64,000 bases of DNA. Origin: Ceratopteris richardii. Its lineage: Eukaryota > Streptophyta > Polypodiopsida > Polypodiales > Pteridaceae. Location of the stretch: contig CM035423.1 in NCBI GenBank assembly GCA_020310875.1, positions 114,775,917-114,839,916 on the forward strand. Reading direction: 5' to 3'. Positions 1 through 11,160 of this stretch are shown here, one piece after another (the stretch's first letter is position 1; the number at the start of each line of letters is the position of its first letter). A model generated the notes under the pieces. It was not told the origin of the DNA, ran no database searches, and saw only the letters and a program-made list of their open reading frames with translations. The position numbers were made by a program, and so were the translations under genes.

Positions 1-838
1 ACCTATGACAACCAACATACATATCTCATGGAGTCTTCTACCTACATCACCAAAGAAACATTGATATTTGGGTGTCTCCCAACTAAGAAAACCTCACCAC
101 AATGCTATTTATCAACATCAAAGGCTTTATGCAAAAATGTAACCACTATATCAACAACCACATGGATGTACATAAGCGATATCCAAAAAAGTGTACATAA
201 TGTGCATGTGCTTATTATATGAAATAAAATGGCACTAAAAGGATGAATTTAAAACCCAAAAACTAGCCAACAACACCTACAAATTGGCAGTGGGAGCTCC
301 CACCACAACTGAAAACCTTCCAAGAAACTTGTAAGAAGAATCAAGAGCTGAAAATTCAATGATAAAGCTGAATTCACACTAAAACTAGACACAATCTCAA
401 GTGCCTCTAGCTCCAAAATTGATTTTTGGACCAATCTTTCCACTTGTGTAATTGAAACTGTATCAAAACTAAAAAACTAGCTTCTAATTTTCCCCAATTT
501 TGTACCCAAATAAAATAAAAAAAAACCAATGTAGAGAGCCCAAGAAGACACTTTGAAGGCTCCAAAATAATGTTAACCTTAGGTAACTTCACTCCTTCAA
601 TACCAAGCAACTAGAGCTTAGTGGTAAACAAACCTATTCTTAAGCAGTCCGGGTGAAGCATTATTGGGATGAGGGAATTGCTAGTACTTTTTCCTCCTAG
701 AAGTGTTAAATTCCTTCCTCATGCACAACCAATGACACCAATAGTGACTTTGGTGACCTAGATGACAAGGTATTCCAAGATCTATGCCTTGTTCATTGCC
801 TTAGTCGTAAGGCTTAGGAACCTCAACACAACCAGAAA
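1..838. other. Unassigned AT-rich sequence
   Basis: No coding frame longer than about 67 codons and no recognisable domain, LTR end or primer site is visible here. The left edge of the family-1 Copia gag remnant begins near 839. It is probably diverged intergenic or old repeat DNA. Confidence 0.5.
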
Positions 839-1451
839 GTTGAAGATCATCATCTTCTCTTCCATTTGCATTACTTTCAATAAATATATTTGTAGGTGAT
901 GTAGATGGCAGTTGAAGATCATCATCTTCACTACCATCTACATCACCTTCAATAACTATATTTGCACATATAGTAGGACGTTTTTCAACACCCTACTCAA
1001 TATTCCAAAACTCTTTTGCTACCAATACATGACACATCATATATTCCCACAATGGGTAATTAGTACCATCCGACTTATCCTCAACAACCAATATACAAAA
1101 TACATCATTGCTTTTATACATGGCCAATGATGAAATACCCTGATGCAAAAAATTGATTGTATCTCAAAAAGTTGAACATGAATACCTTGTCGAGTTTTGC
1201 TAAACTTGTAGCAGACTTTAAGATGCTTGTACTAGAGAAGCAAAACCTATGTATACATTTGGAACAAAATCTTACATAATTGTTGCGATAGTATATTTGA
1301 AAGCCAAAATGAGCTCAAATAAAAATTTGGATGCCACATAACAAAGTTGTTTTGAACTTCTAATCTCCCCAAGTATGCTCACCAATTTTCATGTGATTTT
1401 GAGATTATGATTGGAGGGGTGTTGACAATGTCCTAAATGAAGCGATGACCT

Positions 1452-1463
1452 GCTTTGATACCA
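1452..1463 (-). other. Primer binding site of family-1 copy 1
   Basis: The minus strand reads TGGTATCAAAGC, the plant tRNA-iMet-type primer site TGGTATCAGAGC with one G-to-A change, two bases inside the LTR end. Confidence 0.75.
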
Positions 1464-1465
1464 AT

Positions 1466-1694
1466 TGTTGGAGTTTGACATCTACAAAAGCACATAAACA
1501 ACACAAGAAAGAAGAAGAAGCTTGGATCACAACACAATACATAATGTATTACCAAGTAGATGTACAAAGATAAGTGACCCATTAGTGTTATAGGCATATA
1601 TATAACTCGAAGGAAAAAGACCCCCTAAAGAAGGAAAAATTTCCTTGCTTTTCCTAAGTGTATCCACACTTATCACCACCAAAATATATCAACA
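1466..1694 (-). repeat. Family-1 Copia LTR, copy 1 (5' LTR)
   Basis: The sequence begins TGTTGGAG and ends ATATATCAACA on the plus strand, giving TG...CA ends and a length of 229 bp. It aligns by eye along its whole length with the LTRs at 9692-9921, 25134-25364 and 30463-30691. It includes the AAGAAGAAGAAGCTT block and the CCTCCTAAAGAGGGAAAAA-like block. Confidence 0.85.
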
Positions 1695-2901
1695 TATTCA
1701 TCATCGTATCATCAAATTCATCCCCCCTTTCTCCTTTCTCTCGTAGCCCACTTAAACCTATCAAAGACTGGCTTCTTTGCCACACTTTTCCATGTTTTGG
1801 GAACTCCACCAATTCAGCTCTCATTGAAGCAACTCTATGATGTTTCGATTTCAATGTCCATGTGATGATGTACTTATAGTGAAGTGCTTGTTTCATTTTG
1901 CATATGTATGCAAGAATTTGGTGGTTATTTGAGTAAGCCCAATTCAAATGCCCTCATCATACTCTCTGTCATGCGATTCACCAGAGCTTCTCAATCCGTC
2001 TTATGATTCAAAACAAGTAATCAGTTGATTTCTATTATCATAGTGGAAGCATTTAAATCCATGTTCAATATCACGTTTTAAATCACCAAATTTCCATCTT
2101 TTCCCCATCCTTCTTAGGCTTGGTCTTCTCTAATTTTTACTATTTTCTTACAATTTGGGAAGATCCTCAACAACATAGCTCCATCTAAAGGTACCTTAAG
2201 CTGCTTCTCCCATATCGAATTGAGGAATTCAGTGTTAACCTTGGGCTCAAAGCTTCATGTGGATTTACGCGAGATTTAAACATGTGGATTTTCCCCATCC
2301 AACCTATTGTGCATATCTTATTGTGTCTAGTTGCCTAAGATAACACTCTGCTTCCACATTATTTGATATGGAGCAATATGTGCGAAATCTTCTTGATGGA
2401 CCTTGCCCAACTTGAGATGTTATAGGGCATTCCATTACCACATGGTCAAAACCATGGCATATTCAATAGCACATGCTTGATTTCAAACTTCTTTAAGATG
2501 TTGTTGCATGATCTATGCCTCTTATTTCATAAGTCTCTAGATTATCTTCTTTAAGAGCTTCCATAAGAAGTTCCACCACCATTCTTTTAGTTACCTCTAC
2601 CTTGATTTTTACAGGAGTGCTTTTAGTTGCCATAAACATTGCTCTCCTCATAGGAGACATGAAATCTTGATTCACATTCATGAATTTGGGAATTCGTGTT
2701 GCCTCGAATCCACCACACACATCCACTCCCTAGAGGTACATACAAACACCCTCATCACCTTTGTTGACTTGATAGAAAATCCTTCCTATCCATCACTTCA
2801 TCCTTTGCTTTAGCCGAAGTGGTAGTTCTCATCAAGATGATGTGTAGTTGCACCTTGGCATCTCATAATCTTGCTATAATTTTGAAGATTTTGAGTGTCA
2901 T
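1695..2901. other. Unassigned sequence between two Copia elements
   Basis: Short minus-strand frames exist (97 codons at 1654-1947, part of it running into the LTR; 77 codons at 2493-2726) but I recognise no domain. The sequence adjoining the copy-1 LTR reads openly on the minus strand, so it may be the transposon or gene that copy 1 inserted into. Confidence 0.4.
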
Positions 2902-3480
2902 TGTTGATGGAATGTTTTTACACTTCCTATACGCAACAAAAGTGCATGGACCCTCCTAGGATTTGTTTTTTTCTAATATAGTCATCGTAGAATGCAAGAT
3001 ATCTTAATTTAGGCTTCATATGAATAATTTGTCATAGTTCTAGAATACTTCAATAACTCTATAATGAGCTATATCATGCTCAATTTGGATACAAGTATCT
3101 ATTGTAAACAATGTCTAGAATACAAACTACTTGTCACATGTAGTGAACAAACCACTTGACATATGGAAGGGACTCAACCGTGTCTCCTGATTTACATAGA
3201 GAATGAATATGGAATTTTAATTCAAGAAATTATACTTCAATAGATTTCCAACAAGTAAGAGATTACATTAATTGCATGTCAAGAAGTGCATGAAATAGTT
3301 ATGTCAAAACTCATTATATGAGAAAGAACCTAATCCAGAGAGCCCATGCAAAAGAAATGGAGCCTTGGGGGTAATCTAAAAATAGATATGACTCTCCTAC
3401 CTCATATGTATGCAATCTTTTGTCCTTTAGAAGTTAAGGATGAGTAAATGGTCCCTATATGCGGATTTATGCGAGATCCT
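2902..3480 (-). repeat. 3' LTR of Copia J (approximate)
   Basis: This matches the region 6591-7165 in collinear blocks: GCAA(C/G)AAAAGTGCATGGACC, TAGTCATC, AAAGAAATGGAGCCTTG, and GGTCCCTATATGC against AGTCCCTATATGC. It starts TGTTGATGG. The right edge is uncertain by tens of bases. Confidence 0.65.
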
Positions 3481-3666
3481 TGAGTTTGCCTCATGTTTTC
3501 CCATAATCCCTAAATTGTTAGCAATATCACTCAAGCTTCAAATTCTTTGAAATTCAACCTATATCTTTCATAGATATAGCCTTCTTGAATTCCTCAAGCA
3601 TGTTTGTGCTCAAGAATTTGGTGAAAATATTTACAGTCTTCTTTTTTGTATTCATATATTTGATAT

Positions 3667-4089
3667 TCACATGTTTAGATAATACTCTTTTTTAATTAAA
3701 TGATAGTGGAACTCTACATGGTTACTCCTTTCATGATACATAGGATTGCTAACTAGATGTATTCTAGACATGTTATCTTTAGACATGTGAAGTGCTACTA
3801 TAGGCTTCTTCTTTGAACTCCAAGAGATTTCCTTCGAGCCTAACATGAAAATGTAGCGTGAGGTGCTCCATTTATCTTCTTTTGAACATGCATAGTACAC
3901 ATCACTAAACCCTTTGGACTCCAAAGGATCAACATAAACACAAAATAGATCTTGATTTATTGTATGCTTGATGTGCCTCAACACTCTTCTTGCCTCATCA
4001 CAATGCTTGCTAGTAGAAGCATGCATGAATTTTGAAAAAAAACTAATAAATTGAGATACATCAAGTCGAGTTATGATGGCATAAATCAA
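3667..4089 (-). pseudogene. Copia RNase H domain fragment (element J)
   Basis: A 140-codon minus-strand frame carries the hallmarks of Copia-type RNase H: the MYAIITRLDVSQF-like end of the RT connection, then FMHASTSKHCDEARRVLRHIKHT, a FSDVYYACSKEDKWSTSRYIF motif matching the usual D-x-DWAGC...RRSTSGY stretch, and SWSSKKKPIVALHMSK matching SWSSKKQ..VALSSTEAE. The catalytic SDADWA and STEAE motifs are eroded (SDVYYA, MSKDNM), so activity is unlikely even before considering the broken upstream frame. Confidence 0.8.
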
Positions 4090-4279
4090 TGAACCAATGG
4101 TGCTCCAATTGAGTTGTATGTATTCAATATTCTCTCTTTTACATATAACTTCATATTTGTGTCCATGGGTTGTAAGAGTAGCTCACATCTACTCATGCCA
4201 TACTTATACAACATGTCAAGAAAATAGTTTATATATAATCCATCATCTACATACATCACGTCAATACCTAGAAAGCATT

Positions 4280-4712
4280 TGATAATGCCAAGATCTGATA
4301 TCCCAAATTCCTTCCCTTAATTTTTTTTGATCTCATTTTTACTTGCTATATCATCACCTGTCAGAATAAGATCATCCGCATATATGCATATGTACAACGT
4401 TTCCTTCATTCCTCTTTATGTACAAAGATGGATCAACCTCACTAACATGGAATACAAAACTATGAAGGTACTCAATCAATCCAATCTTTGATTTCAAGCC
4501 CTGGGTTCTTGATTCAATCCATACATCGCCTTCTTCAATCTACATGCATAATGTGGTTTACCCTTGTCTTGAAACTTGATAGGTTTAGGTTGATACATGT
4601 GGGATTTCCCTTGAGTTCTCCATTTAGGAAAGCATTCTTCACATACAGTTGGTATATGGGCCATATCCTTCTTATAACAAGTGCAATTAATGTCCTTATT
4701 GTGCATATCCAC
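4280..4712 (-). pseudogene. Copia reverse transcriptase fragment (element J)
   Basis: The minus strand encodes CRLKKAMYGLNQEPRA, the highly conserved Copia RT motif (usually CKLKKALYGLKQAPRAW). Broken frames after it include a VDPSLYIK-like motif. The YVDD box is not recoverable in one frame. The N-terminal half of RT is absent. Confidence 0.75.
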
Positions 4713-4717
4713 ACAAC

Positions 4718-4930
4718 TTAATACCTATTATGTAGAAGGTTTTCCTCTTTGGTAGGTCCCCAAACATTCATGTGTACCAAATCAAGTAGATTTAGTGCTA
4801 TGTAGTTGGTCCTTTCAAATGGAAATCTTGTTTGCTTCCCTATTTGACAAGATGCACATAGTTCATGTAATGATATTGATCTAAAGTGAGGGAGAACTCT
4901 TACCGCTTGCTTTCTAACCATATCCTTCAC
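4718..4930 (-). pseudogene. GAG-pre-integrase / integrase N-terminus fragment (element J)
   Basis: The 70-codon frame carries the zinc-binding C-x2-C of the pre-integrase module (LCASCQIGKQTRFPF) followed by LLDLVHMNVWGP, matching the usual LELVHSDVCGP start of the integrase core. The core catalytic part is missing because the frame joins RT sequence within a few bases. Confidence 0.8.
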
Positions 4931-5489
4931 ATTTTGTAATTAACATGCCCTATCCTTTTGTGCCATAAATCTATATTTTTAGTTATCCCTTCATCGGATG
5001 ATATGAACATAACTTTTTTACTTGTTTGTAGGTTATCTTGTTGTAAATATTATTTTTTCACCTATTCCTCTTTTTATGAGCTGGTATAGTTTTTTTGGAT
5101 CCTCAATGAAATACCCATTGTGGTTGAACTTCACATGCTATCCATATTCCACCATCTTTCCTATGTAAATAAGGTTTTTAGTGATAGTAGGGACATGACG
5201 TACCTTCAATAAGAAATTGAACTTGTGTCTTCCTTTAAAATTTGGAATCCCCAACATGCTTGATCATATTCTCAATTTAACACCTATTTCAACAAATCCC
5301 TTTTTTTTGGCACTTATAAATTATAAAAAAATTATTCTCTACATGACATATGCTTGCTGCAACCAATGCCTATATACTATTTATCATCTATAACATGCAT
5401 GTCTTCATAATCATGCCTCTTTCCAAATAGATGATCATTCTCCTAGTTATTTTGTGAATTAGCATAGTACACATGACCTATTTAATGGT

Positions 5490-6350
5490 TAGATCCTTAC
5501 TTTGATCCTTTATGGTAGCATTTATTGGCATCATGTTTTGATTTTTCACAAACATAACACCATTGCTTTGCTTCTACTTCAGTTGCAAGTATTGTTGTAC
5601 CTTCCTCTTGAACCTCTTGATCTTCATCTTCTTCTATGATTTCCTTATTCATTGGAGCCTTGGTTGTTATCTCCTTGACTACCTTGGTTACTCCTTCCTC
5701 TTGCTCTATTTGAACCTCTTCCAAATTTGCCTTTGCCTCTATCTACATAAAGAAGTTGATTTTGTGCATCCTTGGCTCTGCTTGCACCAAGATTGAGCTC
5801 CTCTATCAGCATTAATGAGATTAGCTAGTCAAATTCATGCATATTATCCTTTACATAGACTGATGTGGTGAAGGACTTCCTCCTTTCATCCTCTCTTAGC
5901 CCACTTTAGCTATGGGAAATTAGATTCTCATTGTCAATGGTGTGACAATTTGAAATCTCCTTCACTTTGAGAATGTCATCATTAATGGATTGTTTGGGAT
6001 TCTTCTTAAGGTTTTTGATCTCATTTTTTAGTTGAATCTTCCTTGCTTTGGTGCTAGTGGATTACAGTCTCTCAAGAAACTCGTCCTTGGTTGTGTCAAC
6101 ATTGTGTATAAGTTCTATCATGACGTTTCCTATATGTTCAAACAATGTGAGAATTAATCTTATATTCCTCTCTTCCTGCTCTTTGGCTAATATTCTTTGA
6201 GTAGCATCAGTAAGTTTTGTTTATAAAAAGGTGGCCTTTTATCAATGCCACTAGCTAAACCCAACAAACCTTTGCCCATTAGGTAATTGCTAATCTTGAA
6301 CCTTCAAAGTTGATGGTTTTCTTGATTTAGCTTCTCAATTCAAATGTCAT
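5490..6350 (-). pseudogene. Copia gag remnant with zinc knuckle (element J)
   Basis: Across several frames the minus strand encodes a UBN2-type gag: a GKGLLGLASGI-like N-terminal motif, a KARKIQLKNEIKNL-like helix, and a highly acidic stretch (IIEEDEDQEVQEEG). It ends with an intact CX2CX4HX4C knuckle, CYVCEKSKHDANKC, at about 5500-5560. The 5497-5724 frame is the only uninterrupted part. Confidence 0.75.
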
Positions 6351-6590
6351 TAACCTTACTTTCTAGTATCCTACTCCCCTTGAATGAAAATAATGTGCAG
6401 ACAATTTCAATTACCTACCTTTCTAGCCTTGAAGTTGTACTTGTAGCTTGCTCCCCATTGCTTGCACACTGTAGACTCCTTGCTGCTTCCTGCAATCTTC
6501 AAATTGATGTTCTCTTTCCTTTACCAATCCAATTTGGTTGTTGTAGATGCTCTCAATTCTCTCATCTTTTCTTTAGCAGTCCTCTTTGGT

Positions 6591-7165
6591 TGTTGGAGAT
6601 GCTCCACGTGCTCCTTCCTATATGCAAGAAAAGTGCATGGACCCCCCTAGAATCACTTTTTTCTAACATAGTCATCCAAGAATGCAAATTGCTATTAACT
6701 TTGTCTTCATATGAACATGAAACTTTTCAAAATTCCATTAGACTTCAGTAGGTCTAAAATGAGATATAGAATCCTTAATTTGGACACAGGTAGTGATTCA
6801 AGTCAATCTTTACAAAATATACTACTTCTTACATAGATTGAATAGACTTGATACATATATAAATAATTGACAATACCTCTTAATTCACATAAAGAATGAA
6901 GATGATATTTTGGGTGAAGAGACTATACTTGATTAGATTTTTAAAAAGTACAACACTAGAAATTGGATTTTCAGAAGTTCATCAAACAACCATGAAAGAA
7001 TAGATTGTCTAAGAAAGAACATAACCTAGAGAGAAGATGAAGAAGAAATGGAGCCTTGAGAATAGTCTTGGAATATCTATGACTCTCTTATAGCATGGGA
7101 GTGCTCATCCTTGTCTTTGAGTAGTTGGGGATGAGTACACTAGTCCCTATATGCTGATTTACCCA
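6591..7165 (-). repeat. 5' LTR of Copia J (approximate)
   Basis: Partner of the repeat at 2902-3480, starting TGTTGGAG on the plus strand. The sequence just inside it is too decayed to show a clear primer site. Confidence 0.65.
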
Positions 7166-7429
7166 AGGGATACACTTCAAGTTGCTCTTCACCTTCCATG
7201 ATGAGTCTTGATGTTCCTTGTTGATTGTTCTTCCATTTACCTTTACATTTTGTACTTCATCTTCTCAATTTGGATAAGATATTGAATTTAGTGACTCTTG
7301 GGAACCTTTTTATTATTATTATTTTTTAATTTTCTAAAAAGGAAGCATGATCATTAAGAACTACTCTATTGGATTAGCTTGAATTATCTGAAAGTACAAT
7401 GAGGATGAGCATAACACCCATGGGACCCT
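7166..7429. other. Unassigned spacer with a short TTA repeat
   Basis: It contains a short (TTA)n run near 7311-7326 and nothing else I recognise. Confidence 0.4.
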
Positions 7430-7705
7430 CTAATCCTTCAAAGTAGGGGGTTTAACACCTAGTAGCTAGTAGGATACATATCTCGAAGGGCCGCTAGTGT
7501 AGGGACTAAGAAGGGACAACTCTAAGGCTAGACAAGATAGTTGGTTCGAAACAAGGTAACATGAAGGCCTAACTATTTCCTAAAGGGGCTGATCTTAACA
7601 AATCACCACTCAAGTGCTGATGGATATTCAATTGCAACATGCAAGGGTTGATCCCACATCCCCACCCTTAAGAGGCAAAGGACCCAACCAATTGGGATGA
7701 TGTGC
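7430..7705 (-). repeat. Possible tRNA-derived SINE
   Basis: The minus strand has an A-box-like CCCAATTGGTTGGGTCC (7698-7680) and, 41 bases on, a B-box-like GTGGGATCAACCCTTGC (7657-7641). That is the spacing of an internal RNA polymerase III promoter in tRNAs and plant SINEs. The 200-odd bases downstream would be the SINE body. I see no clean poly-A/T tail or target duplication, so the outer limits are inferred. Confidence 0.45.
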
Positions 7706-8809
7706 ATAGATTAACTTTTGGGAACCTTGCTAAACCTTTGGAAACCCAACTTAATGCTTGAGCTTGCCTTGTAGTTGTCAATGAAAACCAAATTATCAAT
7801 GGGTGCTGAGACCATTGGTCCCCATTTTCCACACCATTGTTTCCATCCCTTGAATGTAATCATGTATGATCTTGTTTACTCCTTGCTCTAGGTTGTCTCA
7901 TTGTTGAGAAAATCTCCATGAAGCCTTCTTTCCTAGATTTTATCACAAGCTGACATGATAGGAAATTGTACATGGTTTTCTCCTAAACCTTTAGGTTTCT
8001 TTTAATAATAAAAACTTCATCTCTCAAGGTGTGTAGGAAAATATAAAGTCTTTCATCATCACCCAAAAGTCATTTGCATCACATGTGACGTCAAATGTTT
8101 GAATATGTGTATCAAGGTCACTTTTACTCTCTAATCTATTCACACATGCATGAGTGATGTCAAGGACAATGAAAACCTATGCTATCAATCCAAGCTAGGA
8201 GATCTCACCACAACCCTATATAGGGGTGAGTTTTGATTACCATCTGCAAGGAGAACACTTTGGGTATGGGTTCTCATGGTTCTTTGGTGCAAATGAGGAT
8301 TGGTATCATTTCCTATTTGGGTCCATGTTGTAGTGCTTGCATCTCATAGCCAAATTGCCTTGGAGTTTGCAATGGCCTTCTCTTTTCCTCTATGCAGAGC
8401 CTCACAACCTAGTTGGTCTCTTGGGGAGGCATTGCACTTTGTTCGTGCTTAGGTTATTGAGTTCTCACATCACCTCAAGGAGCTTGATCACACTGGCATT
8501 TCCATCAGAGCATGGGATACAACTTACTTTCTCTTCATGCCTGGTCCTCAAGAGAGTCACCTCATTGTGTATGTGATTGTAGTCACTTGTACTCCACCTT
8601 GCTATAAGTATATACATGAAGAGGAGCTTAGGCAGGAGTAGGTAGGGGAGTCAGTTGAGTCCACTTGGCTCAATCTCTATAGGGTTCTCCTTGAGCAGTT
8701 AGCTTCTTATCCAGAACGTTTGGACTCGGATTACTCCCCATCCAAACTAGCCTAAAAGATGGCTTGGTTAGCTTCTATAGCAACCTCTTGGTTTTCCTCA
8801 TCTTTATCA
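7706..8809. other. Unassigned sequence upstream of the LINE relic
   Basis: There are short frames only, the longest a 79-codon plus-strand frame at 8337-8576. It may include the 5' part of the LINE found next, but no ORF1 domain or zinc knuckle is recognisable. Confidence 0.4.
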
Positions 8810-9691
8810 GGGTTCTTTCATGGAACATTCAGGCATTGGGTGGGACAAAATTTTTGCATTATAGAGCTCACCTTTGACAAGAGCTCTATCAGTACTTGGT
8901 TGACAAGCCCAATGACATTCTGATGCTATAGGAACACCATCTCTCCTTGAGCAGCATGTGGCAATGTAGGCAGCTTTTTTAAAGACATGGCTTAGTCAGC
9001 TCTCTATGGGCCCAATGGATCCTAGGGTGGTGTATGTATTTTAGTTGGGGAGTCCTTGTAGTCTGCAACCATGGATACATGGGAGATTATCCTTGGCAGG
9101 GCCATTTGGTTGATCTTATAGTAGGGGCCATTAGTTATGGCTTCTTGAATCTTTATGCTCTGAACCATGAGAATGCTCATGCCACTTTCAAGTCTCAGAT
9201 CACTGATGCAGTCCCAAGTGTGGATGCTTGGTATGTGGCTGGTGACTTCAATATGATTGAGGCACATGAGGATCACCAAGGGGTAGCTAGATCACTGTGC
9301 ATGGATTTAAGCTTGCGAATTGGGAGAGACTATGTATGACCTTGAGGTTGCATGATGTATGGCACACTAATGACTTTGATAAGGAGAGAATCAATCTCCA
9401 TTTCTCATGCTCCGATAGAAGGATTGAAGGGATGAATCTCTCCAAGATTGATTGCATTTATATCAGTGATGTATTAGTTGATTGTGGTGGTATGACATGT
9501 ATTGTGGGGTGTTCTTGCTTATCTGATCATGCCTCAGTGGTTATCTGCTCTAGGGAGGAAACTATTAAGGGCTCCCCGATTTTGTGCATTTTTGAGCATA
9601 TTCAGCTTGCTGAGAGCCTTGCTGATTAGACTGCGATGATTTGGTCTCAACTTCCATGGGAGGTTGGCTCTTGGGCTCATTCCCTTGCTAT
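8810..9691 (+). pseudogene. LINE (L1-type) ORF2 endonuclease relic
   Basis: The plus strand encodes the start of an apurinic-like endonuclease (a WNIQALGGTK motif near 8820-8850), then in the 9034-9339 frame VAGDFNMIE, matching the conserved GDFN box. In the 9297-9629 frame it encodes a LSKIDCIYIS motif and LSDHASVV, matching SRIDRIY and the catalytic SDH box. The endonuclease nicks target DNA for reverse transcription in this family. A frameshift near 9300 and scattered stops make it inactive. No reverse transcriptase follows, because a Copia LTR begins at 9692 and cuts the element. Confidence 0.75.
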
Positions 9692-9921
9692 TGTTGATTT
9701 ATTTAGGTAATGATGTATGTGAACACTCTAGGACTACCAGGGTACTTTTTTACCTCTTTATGAGGTTTTTTTCCCCTTGGCTTATATACACTTACTCTCC
9801 TAATGGGTTACTTATCTTTGTACACTCTAGTGGTAATACATTCAGCATTGTGTGTTGTGATCCAATCTTCCTCTTCTTCCTTGTGCTGTTTGCGTGCTTT
9901 CGTAGACCTCAAACTCCAACA
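9692..9921 (+). repeat. Family-1 Copia LTR, copy 2 (5' LTR)
   Basis: 230 bp, from TGTTGATTTATTTAGG to CAAACTCCAACA. It matches the other family-1 LTRs end to end. A GGCTTATATACAC stretch near 9779-9791 fits a TATA box. Confidence 0.88.
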
Positions 9922-9923
9922 AT

Positions 9924-9934
9924 TGGTATTAGAG
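9924..9934 (+). other. Primer binding site of copy 2, interrupted
   Basis: TGGTATTAGAG is the tRNA-iMet-type site TGGTATCAGAG with one C-to-T change. It is cut at 9934 by the 9935-10822 insertion. The leader of the family resumes at 10828 after a duplicated CAGAG. Confidence 0.8.
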
Positions 9935-10822
9935 TGTTATGTTTACAAACTTGTAAACATCGAAGTACACAACAAAAGTGATGAGACCTCCCAAGATCTT
10001 CAAAGGACTAAACAAATATTTCCAAACTTCAGAAATCAAACTTTCCTCCAAACTTTCAAGAAAATAGAAATAGGTGACTGTAGCAAAATAATCACAAAAA
10101 ACTCTTTGAGTAGGATTTTTTTAAAATTACTCATATATTCTGAAAGTAGACTCTGAATAGCATGCTGTAGAAACAAAAGAATTCAAAAAAGGTGGAGTAT
10201 AGCTTCCAAATGAATAGCTTGAAGTCAAGGTATGTAAAGGCCTGCAACAACAAGGTATGACTAACTGTCTGAATTGAAAACTGATTTACAGCAGCAAGAC
10301 AACTTAAAGATCTATGGAAAATTTTGATATACATAAAAAATATAGAGCTAACGAAACTCCTCCAAGTGAAATCACTCAAAAAGACCTCATAATGACTGAG
10401 ATATGAAAGTTGGAAGGGAGGTATGTCTCTGATGAGACACCGGATAGACACAAGAAAGAAGATATGAAAAAATGCCTACTTGAGTGGGGTTTTCTCATTG
10501 AAAATTGTAGAAAAACTGATTTAATCACGTAAGTTGTAAGCTTCGCAACGCAACAAGAATCACTCAATTTGGCCACCTGCACTAAGAGAACCACTTTTTA
10601 TATTGAGAGGCTATCAACAAAAGCGCCTTCCTTGTCTAAAAATAGACACCTCTCCTTTCCTTCTTACTTTTATCTACTTTTACTCTAAATTTGGAGATGT
10701 GAGCACCTCCACATGTTATTTTTCATAACTAATAAGATCCACAAGCTTCCATATACTATTTTTAATAACTAATAAGATCCACAAGACTAAAAGACTACTT
10801 TAGAGCTTGTTTTTATGTAACA
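9935..10822. mobile_element. 888-bp TG...CA insertion (solo LTR candidate) in the primer site
   Basis: The segment starts TGTTATG and ends ATGTAACA, and is flanked by TAGAG (9930-9934) and CAGAG (10823-10827). The original site in the family is CAGAG, so this is a 5-bp target duplication with one C-to-T change. It interrupts otherwise continuous family-1 leader sequence. No coding frame over 117 codons or protein domain is present. An AATAACTAATAAGATCCACAA-like motif occurs twice near its right end (about 10725-10785). A solo LTR is the simplest reading. A short non-autonomous LTR-type element is the alternative. Orientation is not determined. Confidence 0.7.
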
Positions 10823-11160
10823 CAGAGCATGTCATCGCTTCATCTAAGGCATCGTCGACACCCCTCCGGTCACAGTCTCAGAATCACACAAAATTTGGTG
10901 AGCATACTCAAGGTGATTATGAGATCAAAACATCTTCGCTCTGTGGTGCCGAAATCACGATCTAACCTCTCCAAACGCACTATCATAGTGCTTGTGCATG
11001 CTATTTTGTCTTTTTGTGCCAAAGATGTATACAAGTTTTGGTTCACCAGTATAAGCATCTCAAAGTTTGCTATAGGTTTAGCAGAACTTGTTAGGGTAGT
11101 TCTGTTCAACTTTTTTAAATACAATCATTTTTCTACATCAAGGTATTTTAGTTAGTGGCC

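Larger units (their letters stand above)
839..1694 (-). mobile_element. Copia family 1, copy 1: 5' LTR, primer site, leader and gag N-terminus only
   Basis: Read on the minus strand this is an LTR (1694 to 1466), a primer site, a leader of about 330 bases, and a gag beginning at the ATG at 1121-1119. The gag start matches the other family-1 copies (a VEDK-like motif followed by YPLW). The copy stops near 839, so nearly all of gag and all of pol are missing. A tandem duplication of about 72 bp (839-910 and 911-982, sharing GTTGAAGATCATCATCTTC) lies in the gag. An in-frame TAG stands where copy 5 has CAG. It cannot encode a working protein. Confidence 0.85.
2902..7165 (-). mobile_element. Degenerate Copia LTR retrotransposon J
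   Basis: Two direct repeats of about 570 bp flank a minus-strand Copia interior in the usual order: gag with a zinc knuckle (about 6350-5490), GAG-pre-integrase (4930-4718), reverse transcriptase (about 4712-4280) and RNase H (4089-3667). Most of the integrase and the first half of RT are missing, because the pre-integrase module joins the RT stretch ending in GLNQEPRA almost directly near 4715. Stops and frameshifts are dense and the LTRs have diverged heavily, so this is one of the oldest insertions in the window. LTR edges are estimates. Confidence 0.75.
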
